This document shows positions 1-8,273 of a stretch of 64,000 bases of DNA, one piece after another. The stretch spans positions 1-64,000 of the forward strand of contig NZ_BCZS01000018.1 in NCBI RefSeq assembly GCF_001598855.1, in the 5' to 3' direction. Every line of letters starts with the position of its first letter. The first letter of the stretch is position 1. A program made the translations under genes and the position numbers. A model generated the notes under the pieces. It saw only the letters and a program-made list of their open reading frames with translations. It had not been told where the DNA came from and did no database searches. Source of the DNA: Pluralibacter gergoviae ATCC 33028 = NBRC 105706. GTDB lineage: Bacteria > Pseudomonadota > Gammaproteobacteria > Enterobacterales > Enterobacteriaceae.

Positions 1-57
1 CTTGCGACGTTAAGAATCCATGTCACTTTGAGTGCCCACACAGATTGTCTGATAAAT

Positions 58-69
58 TGTTAAAGAGCA
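58..69 (-). promoter_or_regulatory. rrn leader antitermination boxA
   Basis: The minus strand carries the 12-base TGCTCTTTAACA boxA sequence in the transcribed leader downstream of P2. In the transcript this element binds NusB/S10 and makes rRNA transcription resistant to Rho. The leader continues to position 1 and the mature 16S start is not reached. Confidence 0.93.
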
Positions 70-107
70 GTTGCGACGCGCTTTAGCGCTCTGTCGCGAG
101 GTTCCGT

Positions 108-135
108 ATAATACGTTTTCCTCATTCAGAGTCAA
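108..135 (-). promoter_or_regulatory. rRNA operon promoter P2
   Basis: On the minus strand a TTGACT -35 (130-135) and TATTAT -10 (108-113) are separated by 16 bp, about 120 bp downstream of P1. This is the usual tandem P1-P2 layout of enterobacterial rrn operons, in which P2 gives basal transcription. Confidence 0.92.
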
Positions 136-227
136 GCAATTATTTTCGCTTTTCTCTGACAGAATTTCCGGAGAAATCCTGCTGACCCGGCGGCGTGTTT
201 GCCGTTGTTCCGTGTCAGTGGTGGCGC

Positions 228-255
228 ATTATAGGGAGTTCTCTGACGTTGACAA
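228..255 (-). promoter_or_regulatory. rRNA operon promoter P1
   Basis: Read on the minus strand there is a TTGTCA -35 (250-255), a 16-bp spacer and a perfect TATAAT -10 (228-233), followed by a GC-rich start region starting GCGCC. An A/T-rich tract at about 256-285 upstream of -35 fits an UP element. The arrangement and the sequence match the rrn P1 promoters of enterobacteria. The position directly downstream of murI matches rrnB in E. coli. The rRNA genes themselves lie to the left, outside the window. Confidence 0.93.
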
Positions 256-306
256 GCCCTGTTTTAAAAAAACTTTTCAACCGTCTCTTTTTTACGCAAA
301 AGCGTA

Positions 307-1158
307 TTAAACAACCAGTTTTTCAAGCCTTTCAAAGCCATATCGCCGTAAAACGGGCAAAAGTTGCTCAGTGGCCGGCGTCAGCGCCAGGCAGAAAGCA
401 ATATTCTCATCACAAGATTTTGCCTCCGGGGCCTCATGCTCAAGCAGCCATGCCGTTCTGCGGGCAATGGCCGCCCCGGAGTCCACCAGCCGGGTGCCTT
501 CGGGCAGAACCGCCTTCAGCTCATCCTGTAAAAGCGGAAAATGGGTGCAGCCCAGAACCACGGTATCGGGCGGCTCAGGCATTCTCAGCCACGGCCGCAG
601 TATGCGCCGCATCTCGTCCAGAGATACCGGCTCGCCGTGGAGCTTAGCTTCTGCCAGCTCAACCAGCTCGCCTGAGCCCAGCATCTCGATCCGGCACTCG
701 TGCGCGAAGCGCTCAATCAGCTCCCGGGTATAGGGACGCTTAACGGTACCGCGCGTGGCCAGCAGGCCGACGATACCGTTAGCCGTTAAGCGTGCAGCGG
801 GCTTAATTGCCGGGACGACGCCCACCACCGGGAAGGTGAATTTTTCGCGCAGGGCGGGAAGAGAAACCGTACTGGCAGAGTTACAGGCGATCACCGCCAG
901 CGCCAGCGGATAACGCGCCCGCACCGCGGTCACGATGTCAACAACGCGCTCAACGATAAACGCTTCGCTCTTCTCGCCATAGGGGAAAGCCGCGTTATCG
1001 AAGACATAGATGTAGTGGAGATCCGGCAGCAGGTGCCGAATCTCATCATAAACCGACAGCCCACCGACGCCGGAATCAAATACCAGCACGGTGGGACGCG
1101 GATCAGAAGGTGTAGCTGCCAGACAAGTAGTATTCCCGTCCTGCAGTTTGGTAGCCAT
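307..1158 (-). CDS. murI: glutamate racemase
   Basis: Converts L-glutamate to D-glutamate for the peptidoglycan stem peptide; cytoplasmic and essential in most relatives. The 283-residue product has the family's two catalytic cysteines in their usual places: Cys92 in ACNSAS and Cys204 in LGCTHF. The DSGVGG motif lies at 28-33. A longer reading begins at 1203, but the start MATKLQDG at 1158 matches the E. coli protein. This start lies inside the end of btuB, giving a 56-bp overlap that suggests translational coupling. Gene order btuB-murI-rrn is the same as at E. coli rrnB. Residue 94 is Ser where E. coli has Thr, a mild change. Identity is certain; only the start is a choice. Confidence 0.97.
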   Translation of the reverse strand: MATKLQDGNTTCLAATPSDPRPTVLVFDSGVGGLSVYDEIRHLLPDLHYIYVFDNAAFPYGEKSEAFIVERVVDIVTAVRARYPLALAVIACNSASTVSLPALREKFTFPVVGVVPAIKPAARLTANGIVGLLATRGTVKRPYTRELIERFAHECRIEMLGSGELVELAEAKLHGEPVSLDEMRRILRPWLRMPEPPDTVVLGCTHFPLLQDELKAVLPEGTRLVDSGAAIARRTAWLLEHEAPEAKSCDENIAFCLALTPATEQLLPVLRRYGFERLEKLVV

Positions 1159-2962
1159 AAACGGTCTCGTAATCTTTATCGAACAGGTTGGCGATTTTAC
1201 CACGAACCGTCAGATGAGTTGTGACTGGATACGATAAGGCGACGTCCCACAGACTGACTCCGCCCATCCTGATGCGCTCGCCGCTGTAGTCATTATGATA
1301 ATCGTTATCATAGCGACGTCCGAGATAACGGTAGCTGACATCCCAGCCCACAGAATAAACCTCACCATTAATGTCGTACTTCACCTGCTGCTTAGCCCGG
1401 CGTAATAACGTTTGATGAGTGCGGCGGTTTTCAGGATCGACATAATCGTAAGAGAGCTGATGGTGAATATCCGCCGTATCGAATGAGGCCGTTGCTTCCA
1501 CGCCCTTAATACGGGCTTTGCCGATGTTGTAGTAGCGATAGGTATTGGGATCCGAATCAATAAGGTCTTTAACATCATTACGATAACCCGAAACATGCCA
1601 GGTTACCGGCCCGGTTACGCCTTCGAACCCGCCTTCCCACTCTTTACTTTTTTCGGGATTCAAATCCCGGTTGCCGTAGTAGTCGCTGTATAGCTGTCCC
1701 AGGTTTGGCGCTTTGTACGCCGTGCCGTAGGAAGCAAAGACTTTATAACCCGTGATGAACTCCCAGGCTGCGCTTGATTGCCATGTCGTATGCTGACCAA
1801 ACTGGGAATTATGGTCCGTACGCACGGCGCCCTCCACCGTGACGGCGCTGAACTGCTGCTGTGCGGTAGCGTAAATGCCGGTCGTACGGCGATCGTGCCC
1901 CTCAGCAAGGTAGGCGGTTCCGGGTTTTGTCGTTTGCTTTTGCCAGTCAACGCCCGCGCTGACCGTACCGTGGCCGACCGCGAATGAGTTGCCCCACTGC
2001 AGGTTGTACTGTCTGGAGTCATCAAGAGAGGCGGTTTTATCAAACTGGCCGAGATGCGGGTCATAATTGTAATCTTTACTGTGGCTGTAGCTTCCGACCA
2101 GCTCCGTTGAGTAGATGCCCTGGTGATAGCGCAGGCCGCCGTCCCACGTCTGACTATAAAGCTTGCGCGTGTCGGTAGTCCCTATCTCGTTGAAGTTATC
2201 ATCATAAATACTGCTGCCATCGAACGCAGTACGGTTGTCATAGCCAAACCCGCGCACGAAGCCGCTTAAATTATCATTAAACTGCTGCTCAAGCGCGCCA
2301 TACAGGGACTTACTCATAAAGCCATCGCGATCGGGCTGTCGTGAGTTAAAGCCATCATCGGCTTTAACGTCAAAGCCATGGGTATAGGTATAGTTTCCCG
2401 CCACCGTGATTTTGGTTTTATCAACCTGCTGCTGCGAAGAGACTTCATACGACTGATAGCCGTGAGAACCCATTCCTGCGGTGAGTGTCGTGCCCGTATC
2501 ATCCCGGCCGGTGATGATATTGACCACACCGCCGATGGCATCAGAACCGTACACCGCCGAGCGCGGTCCCCGGATATACTCAATCCGCTGCACCATAGAC
2601 ATCGGTATCTGACTAAGATCGCTGGAACCTGATACCCCCGCCTGATTCAGGCGGATACCGTCAATCAGCAGCAGAACATGGCGGGATTCACTGCCCCGGA
2701 TAAACAGTGACGAAAGCTGCCCCATGCCACCATTTTGAGAGATATCAACGCCGGGCAAACGCGCCATAACATCCGGTAAACTTTTCGCCTGCCAGCGATC
2801 GATATCCTCACGCGTAACGACTGTTGTTGACGCCAGTACCGTACTCACCGGCTGTTGGAAGCGACTTGCTGTGACAACCATGGTGTCCTGACCGGCATCC
2901 TGCGCCCAGCCAGAAAAAGCCGTGACGGAGAGGCCCGTCAACAGCATCGTTTTTTTTATCAT
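1103..2962 (-). CDS. btuB: outer-membrane vitamin B12 receptor
   Basis: TonB-dependent outer-membrane barrel that imports cobalamins; also a colicin and phage receptor in E. coli. The 619-residue product is close to the usual 614. It has a Sec signal peptide (about 1-20), a TonB box DTMVVTA at 26-32, a plug domain, then a 22-strand type barrel ending in the C-terminal Phe typical of outer-membrane proteins. A cobalamin riboswitch and a hairpin that covers the ribosome site lie upstream, so translation should fall when B12 is plentiful. The gene overlaps murI by 56 bp. Possible additional MetJ control is described under the btuB-trmA spacer. Confidence 0.97.
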   Translation of the reverse strand: MIKKTMLLTGLSVTAFSGWAQDAGQDTMVVTASRFQQPVSTVLASTTVVTREDIDRWQAKSLPDVMARLPGVDISQNGGMGQLSSLFIRGSESRHVLLLIDGIRLNQAGVSGSSDLSQIPMSMVQRIEYIRGPRSAVYGSDAIGGVVNIITGRDDTGTTLTAGMGSHGYQSYEVSSQQQVDKTKITVAGNYTYTHGFDVKADDGFNSRQPDRDGFMSKSLYGALEQQFNDNLSGFVRGFGYDNRTAFDGSSIYDDNFNEIGTTDTRKLYSQTWDGGLRYHQGIYSTELVGSYSHSKDYNYDPHLGQFDKTASLDDSRQYNLQWGNSFAVGHGTVSAGVDWQKQTTKPGTAYLAEGHDRRTTGIYATAQQQFSAVTVEGAVRTDHNSQFGQHTTWQSSAAWEFITGYKVFASYGTAYKAPNLGQLYSDYYGNRDLNPEKSKEWEGGFEGVTGPVTWHVSGYRNDVKDLIDSDPNTYRYYNIGKARIKGVEATASFDTADIHHQLSYDYVDPENRRTHQTLLRRAKQQVKYDINGEVYSVGWDVSYRYLGRRYDNDYHNDYSGERIRMGGVSLWDVALSYPVTTHLTVRGKIANLFDKDYETVYGYQTAGREYYLSGSYTF

Positions 2963-2970
2963 TTTTTAAA

Positions 2971-2994
2971 GCATCCAGTAGCTAAGAAGGATGC
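2971..2994 (-). promoter_or_regulatory. btuB ribosome-site hairpin (expression platform)
   Basis: GCATCC (2989-2994 on the minus strand) pairs with GGATGC (2971-2976), leaving a 12-nt loop, and the btuB start codon follows 8 bases later. The GGAT of the 3' arm is the only Shine-Dalgarno-like sequence at a workable distance, so the hairpin would hide it. In E. coli the equivalent hairpin is controlled through a loop-loop contact with the riboswitch; that contact is inferred here. Confidence 0.65.
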
Positions 2995-3042
2995 CGCCGG
3001 CCCCATCATTAATTCGCGATGATGAGTATCCCTTGCGACGTA

Positions 3043-3192
3043 CTCCGGCAGGTCTTCGGGCTGGGTGGCGTGTTATGGATGAAGACTTCCCACGTTGCCG
3101 CAGTGTCTATCGCGATCATCCCGCCAGTCTTTACCGCTGCGCGTCAGCTCCAGATTTGCACTGGATTCCCTTTTCACTCACAGAGACCGGAG
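3043..3192 (-). promoter_or_regulatory. cobalamin riboswitch of btuB
   Basis: The minus-strand leader contains the conserved core pieces of the E. coli btuB adenosylcobalamin riboswitch: GGGAATCCAGTGC, the GCTGACGCGCAGCGGTAA stretch, GGGAAGT and GCCCGAAGACCTGCCGG near the 3' end. Closing helix P1 can form between CTCCGG (3187-3192) and CCGGAG (3043-3048). Downstream, the arms 2989-2994 and 2971-2976 form a hairpin whose 3' arm holds the likely Shine-Dalgarno GGAT just before the btuB ATG. This gives a plausible translational expression platform. The limits are set by P1. Confidence 0.93.
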
Positions 3193-3199
3193 AAAGAAT

Positions 3200-3227
3200 G
3201 TTACATCTGCACACGTTTAGGTGTCCA
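3200..3227 (-). promoter_or_regulatory. probable btuB promoter
   Basis: Minus strand TGGACA (3222-3227), 16-bp spacer, TGTAAC (3200-3205). It lies just upstream of the riboswitch P1 helix, so the transcript would start at about 3193, where the aptamer begins. The -10 is weak; assignment rests on position. Confidence 0.5.
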
Positions 3228-3256
3228 GATAGCTGTCGCCGAGAAAGTCTGGACAT
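3209..3256. promoter_or_regulatory. candidate MetJ box array between btuB and trmA
   Basis: Read in 8-bp steps from 3209 the sequence is gcacacgt, ttaggtgt, ccagatag, ctgtcgcc, gagaaagt, ctggacat. The second and third boxes match 12 of 16 bases of the metF operator in this window (32524-32539), and the last box is identical to one in the metB/metJ operator (36362-36369). All keep one 8-bp register, as MetJ arrays do. The array covers the presumed -35 elements of both flanking promoters. The two middle units are poor matches. Confidence 0.55.
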
Positions 3257-3277
3257 CAGCTATCCATCCCCTACAAT
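3250..3277 (+). promoter_or_regulatory. trmA: probable trmA promoter
   Basis: Plus strand TGGACA (3250-3255), 16-bp spacer and TACAAT (3272-3277), followed by CCCCGCG near the start, a GC-rich discriminator of the stringent type. It sits 33 bp upstream of the trmA ATG. The remaining part of the 347-bp btuB-trmA spacer is accounted for by the riboswitch and its platform. Confidence 0.6.
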
Positions 3278-3309
3278 CCCCGCGTAATTTCTCTTATTCA
3301 GGACCCGCT

Positions 3310-4410
3310 ATGACCCCCGAACACCTGCCGACAGAACAGTATGAGGCCCAGCTGGCGGAAAAAGTCGTCCGCCTGCAGAGTATGATGGCTCCGCATAATG
3401 CGCCGGTGCCGGAGGTCTTTCGCTCCCCGGTCAGCCACTACCGGATGCGCGCCGAATTCCGCCTCTGGCACGACGGCGACGACCTGTACCACATCATTTT
3501 CGACCAGGAGACGAAACAGCGGATCCGCGTCGACAGCTTTCCGGCCGCCAGCGAGCTGATTAACGTCCTGATGAAGGCGGTGATTGACGGCGTCAAAGCA
3601 GACGACGTCCTGCGCCGCAAGCTGTTCCAGGTTGATTACCTGACCACCATGAGCAATCAGGCGGTGATCTCCCTGCTCTACCACAAGAAGCTGGACGCTG
3701 AGTGGCAGGCCGCCGCCACCCGCCTGCGCGACGCGCTGCGCGCCGCCAATCTCAACGTGCATCTGATTGGCCGGGCGACCAAAACCAAGATTGCGCTGGA
3801 CCAGGACTATATTGATGAGCGCCTGCCGGTGAAGGGCCGCGAAATGATCTATCGCCAGGTCGAAAACAGCTTCACCCAGCCCAATGCCGCCATGAATATC
3901 CAGATGCTGGAGTGGGCGTTGGACGTAACGCAGGGCGCAAAGGGCGATCTGCTGGAGCTTTACTGCGGCAACGGCAACTTCTCTCTCGCCCTGGCGCGCA
4001 ATTTCGATCGAGTGCTGGCTACCGAAATCGCCAAGCCGTCCGTGGCCGCCGCGCAATACAACATTGCCGCCAATCATATCGACAACGTGCAGATCATCCG
4101 CATGGCGGCGGAGGAGTTCACCCAGGCAATGAACGGCGTGCGCGCGTTCAACCGCCTGCAGGGCATCGACCTCAAAAGCTATCAGTGCGAAACGATTTTT
4201 GTCGATCCGCCGCGCAGCGGGCTGGACAGTGAGACGGAGAAAATGGTGCAGGGATATGACAATATTCTCTACATTTCCTGCAATCCGGAAACGCTGTGTA
4301 AGAATCTGGAAACATTAGGACAGACGCATCGCATTGTGCGGCTGGCGCTGTTCGACCAGTTCCCCTACACCCACCATATGGAGTGCGGCGTCTGGCTGAT
4401 CAGGAAATAA
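3310..4410 (+). CDS. trmA: tRNA (uracil-5-)-methyltransferase
   Basis: Makes ribothymidine at position 54 in the T-loop of nearly all tRNAs using S-adenosylmethionine. The 366-residue length equals that of E. coli. The SAM-binding motif [13 protein letters not shown], the DPPRSGLD motif, the catalytic-cysteine motif SCNPETL and the C-terminal general-base region HHMECGVW are all present. The frame is open upstream to 3019, but that part is riboswitch DNA and [10 protein letters not shown] matches the known N-terminus. Divergent from btuB and ended by a strong bidirectional terminator. Confidence 0.97.
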   Translation: MTPEHLPTEQYEAQLAEKVVRLQSMMAPHNAPVPEVFRSPVSHYRMRAEFRLWHDGDDLYHIIFDQETKQRIRVDSFPAASELINVLMKAVIDGVKADDVLRRKLFQVDYLTTMSNQAVISLLYHKKLDAEWQAAATRLRDALRAANLNVHLIGRATKTKIALDQDYIDERLPVKGREMIYRQVENSFTQPNAAMNIQMLEWALDVTQGAKGDLLELYCGNGNFSLALARNFDRVLATEIAKPSVAAAQYNIAANHIDNVQIIRMAAEEFTQAMNGVRAFNRLQGIDLKSYQCETIFVDPPRSGLDSETEKMVQGYDNILYISCNPETLCKNLETLGQTHRIVRLALFDQFPYTHHMECGVWLIRK

Positions 4411-4417
4411 AGAGGGC

Positions 4418-4443
4418 AAAACGGCAGGAAACCCTGCCGTTTT
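4418..4443. terminator. bidirectional terminator of trmA and yijD
   Basis: Stem ACGGCAGG (4421-4428) and CCTGCCGT (4433-4440) with a 4-nt loop, flanked by AAA and TTT runs that extend the helix. It lies between the convergent ends of trmA and yijD and has a U-tract on either strand. Confidence 0.85.
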
Positions 4444-4451
4444 AAGAGAGA

Positions 4452-4811
4452 TTACTCGCTAACGTTCACTTTCGGGTTACGCATCCGGTAACCGATCCAG
4501 AACACCATAATGACCGACAGCACCGCCGGGAAGAAGTTAGAGCCGATGTCCGGATATTCGGCCCGTACCACGGTACTGTACAGGAGCACGCCGAGGATAA
4601 AGCAGGCGGCGGCAAGCCCGGGCAGACCCAGCGGCATCGTGCGGTTCTGATAGCGCTGATGCAGGCAGTAGACCGTCAGCACCAGGGCAATGATCGGGAA
4701 AATCGAAAAAGGCACCACGGAGCTGAACAGCGCCGCAAATGAACCGTTAATCGACAGGCCGGCAATTAATGCCAGCAGTAACGTACCTCTATCTTGACCA
4801 GTCTGTTTCAT
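4452..4811 (-). CDS. yijD: YijD inner-membrane protein (DUF1422)
   Basis: Small inner-membrane protein of unknown function, 119 residues as in E. coli. About four hydrophobic segments are visible: residues 10-28, 31-46, 60-78 and 89-107. It lies 30 bp downstream of fabR on the same strand, the arrangement seen in E. coli, where the two form one transcript. The start MKQTGQDRG is chosen over a longer reading from 4841 because it matches the conserved N-terminus and leaves room after the fabR stop. No catalytic motif is visible, so a role in membrane lipid homeostasis is only a guess from its neighbour. Confidence 0.93.
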   Translation of the reverse strand: MKQTGQDRGTLLLALIAGLSINGSFAALFSSVVPFSIFPIIALVLTVYCLHQRYQNRTMPLGLPGLAAACFILGVLLYSTVVRAEYPDIGSNFFPAVLSVIMVFWIGYRMRNPKVNVSE

Positions 4812-4841
4812 TACTCGTCCTTCACTTACTCGGAATTTCAC

Positions 4842-5474
4842 TTACTCGACACGGTGGGCCACTTTTTCCTGCTCCCGGCGATACCAGTAATACGCCCCCT
4901 TCGAGATCATCCGCAGTTGCAGAACCAGGCGTTCCTCTAACTGCAGACGCTGCTCCGGGGTGATATCCAGCGCCTCGGCGCCGGCGCTGAAGACGATGGT
5001 GACCATCGCTTCAGCCTGAGCTTCGGTAAAGGCCCGCGGCATATGGTTTTCGATCTCGAGGTAGTCAGCGAGTTCAGCGATAAAGTGCTGAATTTCTCTG
5101 GCAACCGCGGCGCGAAACGCGGCAGAGGTCCCTGAACGTTCGCGCAACAGCAGGCGAAATGCGTTCGGGTTATTACCAATAAATTCCATAAATGTGGAGA
5201 CCGAGGTGCGGATAACGCTGCCGCCTTTGGCGATACGCTGGCGCGCCTGGCGCATCAGCTGGCGCAGCATCAGCCCGCTCTCGTCAACCATCGTGAGCCC
5301 CAGCTCATCGACATCGCGAAAGTGGCGATAGAATGAGGTCGGCGCAATGCCGGCCTCGCGAGCAACCTCCCGCAGGCTCAGGCTGGCAAAACTTCTCTCC
5401 GCACTCAGCTGGCTGAATGCTGCCTCTACCAGCGAACGGCGGGTCTTCTCTTTTTGTTGCGCTCTTACGCCCAT
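4842..5474 (-). CDS. fabR: TetR-family repressor of unsaturated fatty acid synthesis
   Basis: FabR senses the pool of unsaturated acyl-ACP/acyl-CoA and represses fabA and fabB. The product has 210 residues. An N-terminal TetR helix-turn-helix is visible at about 20-60 ([21 protein letters not shown]), followed by the all-helical ligand domain. The N-terminal 140 residues look almost unchanged from E. coli; the C-terminus (VAHRVE) is shorter and different. The start MGVRAQQ at 5474 follows the E. coli protein; a start at 5510 is possible. It is divergent from sthA over a 243-bp spacer in which no clear operator could be recognised. Confidence 0.95.
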   Translation of the reverse strand: MGVRAQQKEKTRRSLVEAAFSQLSAERSFASLSLREVAREAGIAPTSFYRHFRDVDELGLTMVDESGLMLRQLMRQARQRIAKGGSVIRTSVSTFMEFIGNNPNAFRLLLRERSGTSAAFRAAVAREIQHFIAELADYLEIENHMPRAFTEAQAEAMVTIVFSAGAEALDITPEQRLQLEERLVLQLRMISKGAYYWYRREQEKVAHRVE

Positions 5475-5717
5475 CACGATGTCTGAATCCTTCCCTCTAC
5501 CAGCTGGCACTATACCAGAGATTGAAATTAATCGTTTACTGCTGGATTGTGAATGATTGTTTATCGCCGGAAACGTGAGGTCGGGCGCGGGAAAAGTGAT
5601 GCAGCGATGGGGAGTTTGTGCTCTTTTGGTGCGAAAATACCCAACGATAATTGGGTTAACGCGCCGGTAATGTTACCATTATGTTGATTTTACGTATAAG
5701 AGCAGGTAAACCTCACC

Positions 5718-7118
5718 ATGTCAGATTCCTATGATTATGATGTAATAGTGATTGGCTCCGGCCCCGGCGGTGAAGGGGCTTCTATGGGGCTGGTTAAACA
5801 GGGAGCCCGGGTAGCCGTTCTCGAGCGCTATCACAACGTCGGCGGCGGCTGCACCCACTGGGGCACCATCCCGTCAAAAGCACTCCGCCAGGCGGTCAGC
5901 CGTATCATCGAGTTTAACCAGAATCCTTTATACAGCGACCACACCAGACTTCTCCGCTCCTCCTTTGCCGACATCCTCAACCACGCCGACAGCGTTATCA
6001 ATCAGCAGACCCGAATGCGCCAGGGCTTCTACGAACGCAACCACTGCGAGATGCTGCAGGGCGACGCCCACTTCGTTGATGAGCACACCATTGCCCTGAA
6101 GTGTCATGACGGCTCCGTTGAGCAGATTACGGCAGAAAAATTTGTTATCGCCTGCGGTTCGCGCCCCTACCGCCCGGCAGACGTCGACTTCAACCATCCG
6201 CGCATCTACGACAGCGACTCTATCCTTGACCTGCACCATGAACCGCGCCACGTGATCATTTACGGCGCCGGGGTCATCGGCTGCGAATATGCGTCGATCT
6301 TCCGCGGCATGGAGGTCAAAGTTGACCTGATCAACACCCGCGACCGCCTGCTGGCCTTCCTCGATCAGGAGATGTCAGACTCCCTCTCTTACCACTTCTG
6401 GAATAACGGCGTAGTCATTCGCCACAATGAAGAGTACGAGCGAATTGAGGGCCTGGACGACGGCGTCATTATGCACCTGAAGTCCGGCAAGAAGCTGAAA
6501 GCCGACTGCCTGCTGTTTGCCAACGGCCGTACCGGCAATACCGATTCTCTGTCGCTGGAAAACGTTGGCCTGCAGGCGGACAGCCGCGGCCAGCTGAAGG
6601 TCAACAGCATGTACCAGACCGCCGTTCCGCATATCTACGCGGTCGGCGACGTGATTGGCTACCCGAGCCTCGCTTCAGCCGCCTACGATCAGGGCCGCAT
6701 TGCCGCTCAGGCGATGATTAAAGGCGAAGCCACCGCCCACCTGATTGAAGACATTCCTACCGGCATCTACACCATTCCGGAAATCAGCTCCGTCGGGAAA
6801 ACCGAGCAGCAACTGACGGCAATGAAAGTGCCGTATGAAGTGGGGCGCGCGCAGTTCAAGCACCTCGCGCGGGCGCAGATTGTCGGCATGAACGTGGGGA
6901 CGCTGAAGATCCTGTTCCATCGGGAAACCAAGGAGATCCTGGGGATCCACTGCTTTGGCGAACGCGCGGCCGAAATTATTCATATCGGCCAGGCGATCAT
7001 GGAGCAGAAAGGCGGTGGTAACACCATCGAGTACTTCGTTAACACCACCTTTAACTACCCGACCATGGCGGAAGCCTATCGGGTCGCGGCGCTAAACGGC
7101 CTGAACCGCCTGTTTTAA
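5718..7118 (+). CDS. sthA: soluble pyridine nucleotide transhydrogenase
   Basis: FAD flavoprotein that reoxidises excess NADPH using NAD+, balancing the two cofactor pools. It has 466 residues, the E. coli length. The FAD-binding GSGPGGEG is at about 12-19, the NAD(P)-binding [10 protein letters not shown] near 182, and the second FAD motif YAVGDVIG near 307. In the place where related disulfide reductases carry CxxxxC, this protein has [15 protein letters not shown] with a single Cys, as expected for SthA and a feature that separates it from dihydrolipoamide dehydrogenase. The 3' end overlaps that of oxyR by 27 bp, tail to tail. Confidence 0.97.
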   Translation: MSDSYDYDVIVIGSGPGGEGASMGLVKQGARVAVLERYHNVGGGCTHWGTIPSKALRQAVSRIIEFNQNPLYSDHTRLLRSSFADILNHADSVINQQTRMRQGFYERNHCEMLQGDAHFVDEHTIALKCHDGSVEQITAEKFVIACGSRPYRPADVDFNHPRIYDSDSILDLHHEPRHVIIYGAGVIGCEYASIFRGMEVKVDLINTRDRLLAFLDQEMSDSLSYHFWNNGVVIRHNEEYERIEGLDDGVIMHLKSGKKLKADCLLFANGRTGNTDSLSLENVGLQADSRGQLKVNSMYQTAVPHIYAVGDVIGYPSLASAAYDQGRIAAQAMIKGEATAHLIEDIPTGIYTIPEISSVGKTEQQLTAMKVPYEVGRAQFKHLARAQIVGMNVGTLKILFHRETKEILGIHCFGERAAEIIHIGQAIMEQKGGGNTIEYFVNTTFNYPTMAEAYRVAALNGLNRLF

Positions 7119-8018
7119 CGCTTTGTCAAAATGGCCATCCATCGATTCGCGGATGGCCTCTGCCAGCTGCTCATAGCGGCTGCGCAGCGGCGATCCCGGA
7201 CGATAGACCAGCCCGATGGTGCGCCGGGGCTCCGGCTTAATGCACGGCAGATAGACCACGCCGTCGCGCCTGCGCTCCGATGGCACCGCCAGCGCCGGCA
7301 GTAGCGTAATGCCGCTGCCCGCCGCCACCATATTGCGCAGCGTCTCCAGGCTGGTGGCCCGGAAATGGGTATCCTCGTCGGCGCCGGCCTCAAAACAGAA
7401 ACCCATCGCCTGGTCGCGCAGGCAGTGCCCGTCTTCCAGCATCAGCAGCTTCTCCCCCGCCAGATCGGACATCGGCACGCGGTCGCGTCCGGCCCATGGG
7501 TGATCGTCATAAATCGCCAGCATCATGGGTTCGTCAAACAGCGGCACCTCGATAAAGGCCTCGCTCTCTTTGACCAGCGCCAGGATTGCGCAGTCGAGCT
7601 TGCCGCTGTCGAGCTGCGCCAGCAGCTGATGCGTCTGGGCTTCGTGAAGGTACATCTCAAGCTTAGGGAACGTCTGATGCAGCATCGGAATGATGTGCGG
7701 CAGCAGGTAGGGACCAACGGTAGGTATCAGGCCGATGTGCAGCGGCCCGGACATCGTTTCGCCCTGCTGGCTTGCCATCTCCTTGAGCACTTTGACCTCG
7801 CGCAGCACGGTCCGGGCCTGATCCACCAGCAGCAGACCGGCCTGAGTGAACAGCACCTTGCGGCTGGTGCGCTCCAGCAGCATCACGCCCAGCTCGTCTT
7901 CCAGCTTGCGGATCTGTCCGCTCAGCGTCGGCTGGCTGACGTGGCAGGAGTCCGCCGCGCGGCGGAAGTGACGATGCTCGGCTAACGCCACCAGGTATTC
8001 AAGATCGCGAATATTCAT
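7092..8018 (-). CDS. oxyR: hydrogen peroxide sensor, LysR-family activator
   Basis: OxyR is oxidised by H2O2 to a disulfide form that activates oxyS, katG, ahpCF, dps and others, and it represses its own gene. The 308-residue protein has the LysR helix-turn-helix at about 18-37 and both redox cysteines at the standard positions, Cys199 and Cys208 ([14 protein letters not shown]). It is divergent from oxyS, with the shared operator between them. The C-terminus is three residues longer than the 305 of E. coli and is encoded in DNA that also encodes the end of sthA on the other strand. Confidence 0.98.
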   Translation of the reverse strand: MNIRDLEYLVALAEHRHFRRAADSCHVSQPTLSGQIRKLEDELGVMLLERTSRKVLFTQAGLLLVDQARTVLREVKVLKEMASQQGETMSGPLHIGLIPTVGPYLLPHIIPMLHQTFPKLEMYLHEAQTHQLLAQLDSGKLDCAILALVKESEAFIEVPLFDEPMMLAIYDDHPWAGRDRVPMSDLAGEKLLMLEDGHCLRDQAMGFCFEAGADEDTHFRATSLETLRNMVAAGSGITLLPALAVPSERRRDGVVYLPCIKPEPRRTIGLVYRPGSPLRSRYEQLAEAIRESMDGHFDKALKQAVQAV

Positions 8019-8035
8019 TATTCATCCTCCATGGC

Positions 8036-8092
8036 CACGATAGTTCATGGCGATAGATAGAATAGCAATGAACGATTATCCCTATCAAGCAC
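8036..8092. promoter_or_regulatory. OxyR operator shared by oxyR and oxyS
   Basis: The spacer reads GATAGTTCATGGCGATAG then AGAATAGCAATGAACGATTA and CCCTATC. The repeated ATAG/CTAT tetranucleotides on one face of the helix are the hallmark of OxyR tetramer sites, and the stretch is nearly base-for-base the E. coli oxyR-oxyS control region. OxyR bound here should activate oxyS rightwards and repress oxyR leftwards. Confidence 0.85.
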
Positions 8093-8113
8093 TCCGGGTA
8101 ATAATTAGCATCA

Positions 8114-8224
8114 GAAACGCAGCGGCACCTCATTTAACCCCCCTGTCCTTGCCGCCGCGTTTTCAAGCCGAACAACTAAAGCCAACGTGAACTTTTGCGG
8201 ACCTCCCACGGTCCGCTTTTTTTT
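8114..8224 (+). ncRNA. oxyS: OxyS small regulatory RNA
   Basis: Peroxide-induced Hfq-binding RNA; in E. coli it silences fhlA, rpoS and nusG mRNAs, among others. The 5' end GAAACGCAGCGGCACCTC and the 3' half, from AACTAAAGCCAACGTGAA through the terminator, match E. coli OxyS; length about 111 nt against 109. The terminator stem is 8197-8203 with 8210-8216, then eight T. The middle differs: the first loop reads AACCCCCCTGTCC instead of the E. coli AACCCTTGAAG, and the single-stranded linker is altered. It is transcribed away from oxyR and towards the end of argH. Confidence 0.93.
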
Positions 8225-8227
8225 GCA

Positions 8228-8254
8228 CAAAAAAGCCCGGCGTTAAGCCGGGCT
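8228..8254 (-). terminator. argH operon terminator
   Basis: On the minus strand AGCCCGGC (8247-8254) pairs with GCCGGGCT (8234-8241) around a 5-nt loop, followed by six T. It ends the argCBH transcript and also separates it from oxyS, which converges on it. Confidence 0.85.
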
Positions 8255-8273
8255 CAGAGCGTTGGACGGCGGG

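Noticed and set aside
3298-4077. Long minus-strand ORF (259 codons) across trmA
   Set aside because: It lies fully inside trmA on the opposite strand, has no recognisable motif and shows the His/Gln/Arg/Val-rich composition typical of antisense readings of GC-rich enterobacterial genes. The same applies to the other long antisense readings over ppc, eptC, ptsA, katG, metL and hslU.
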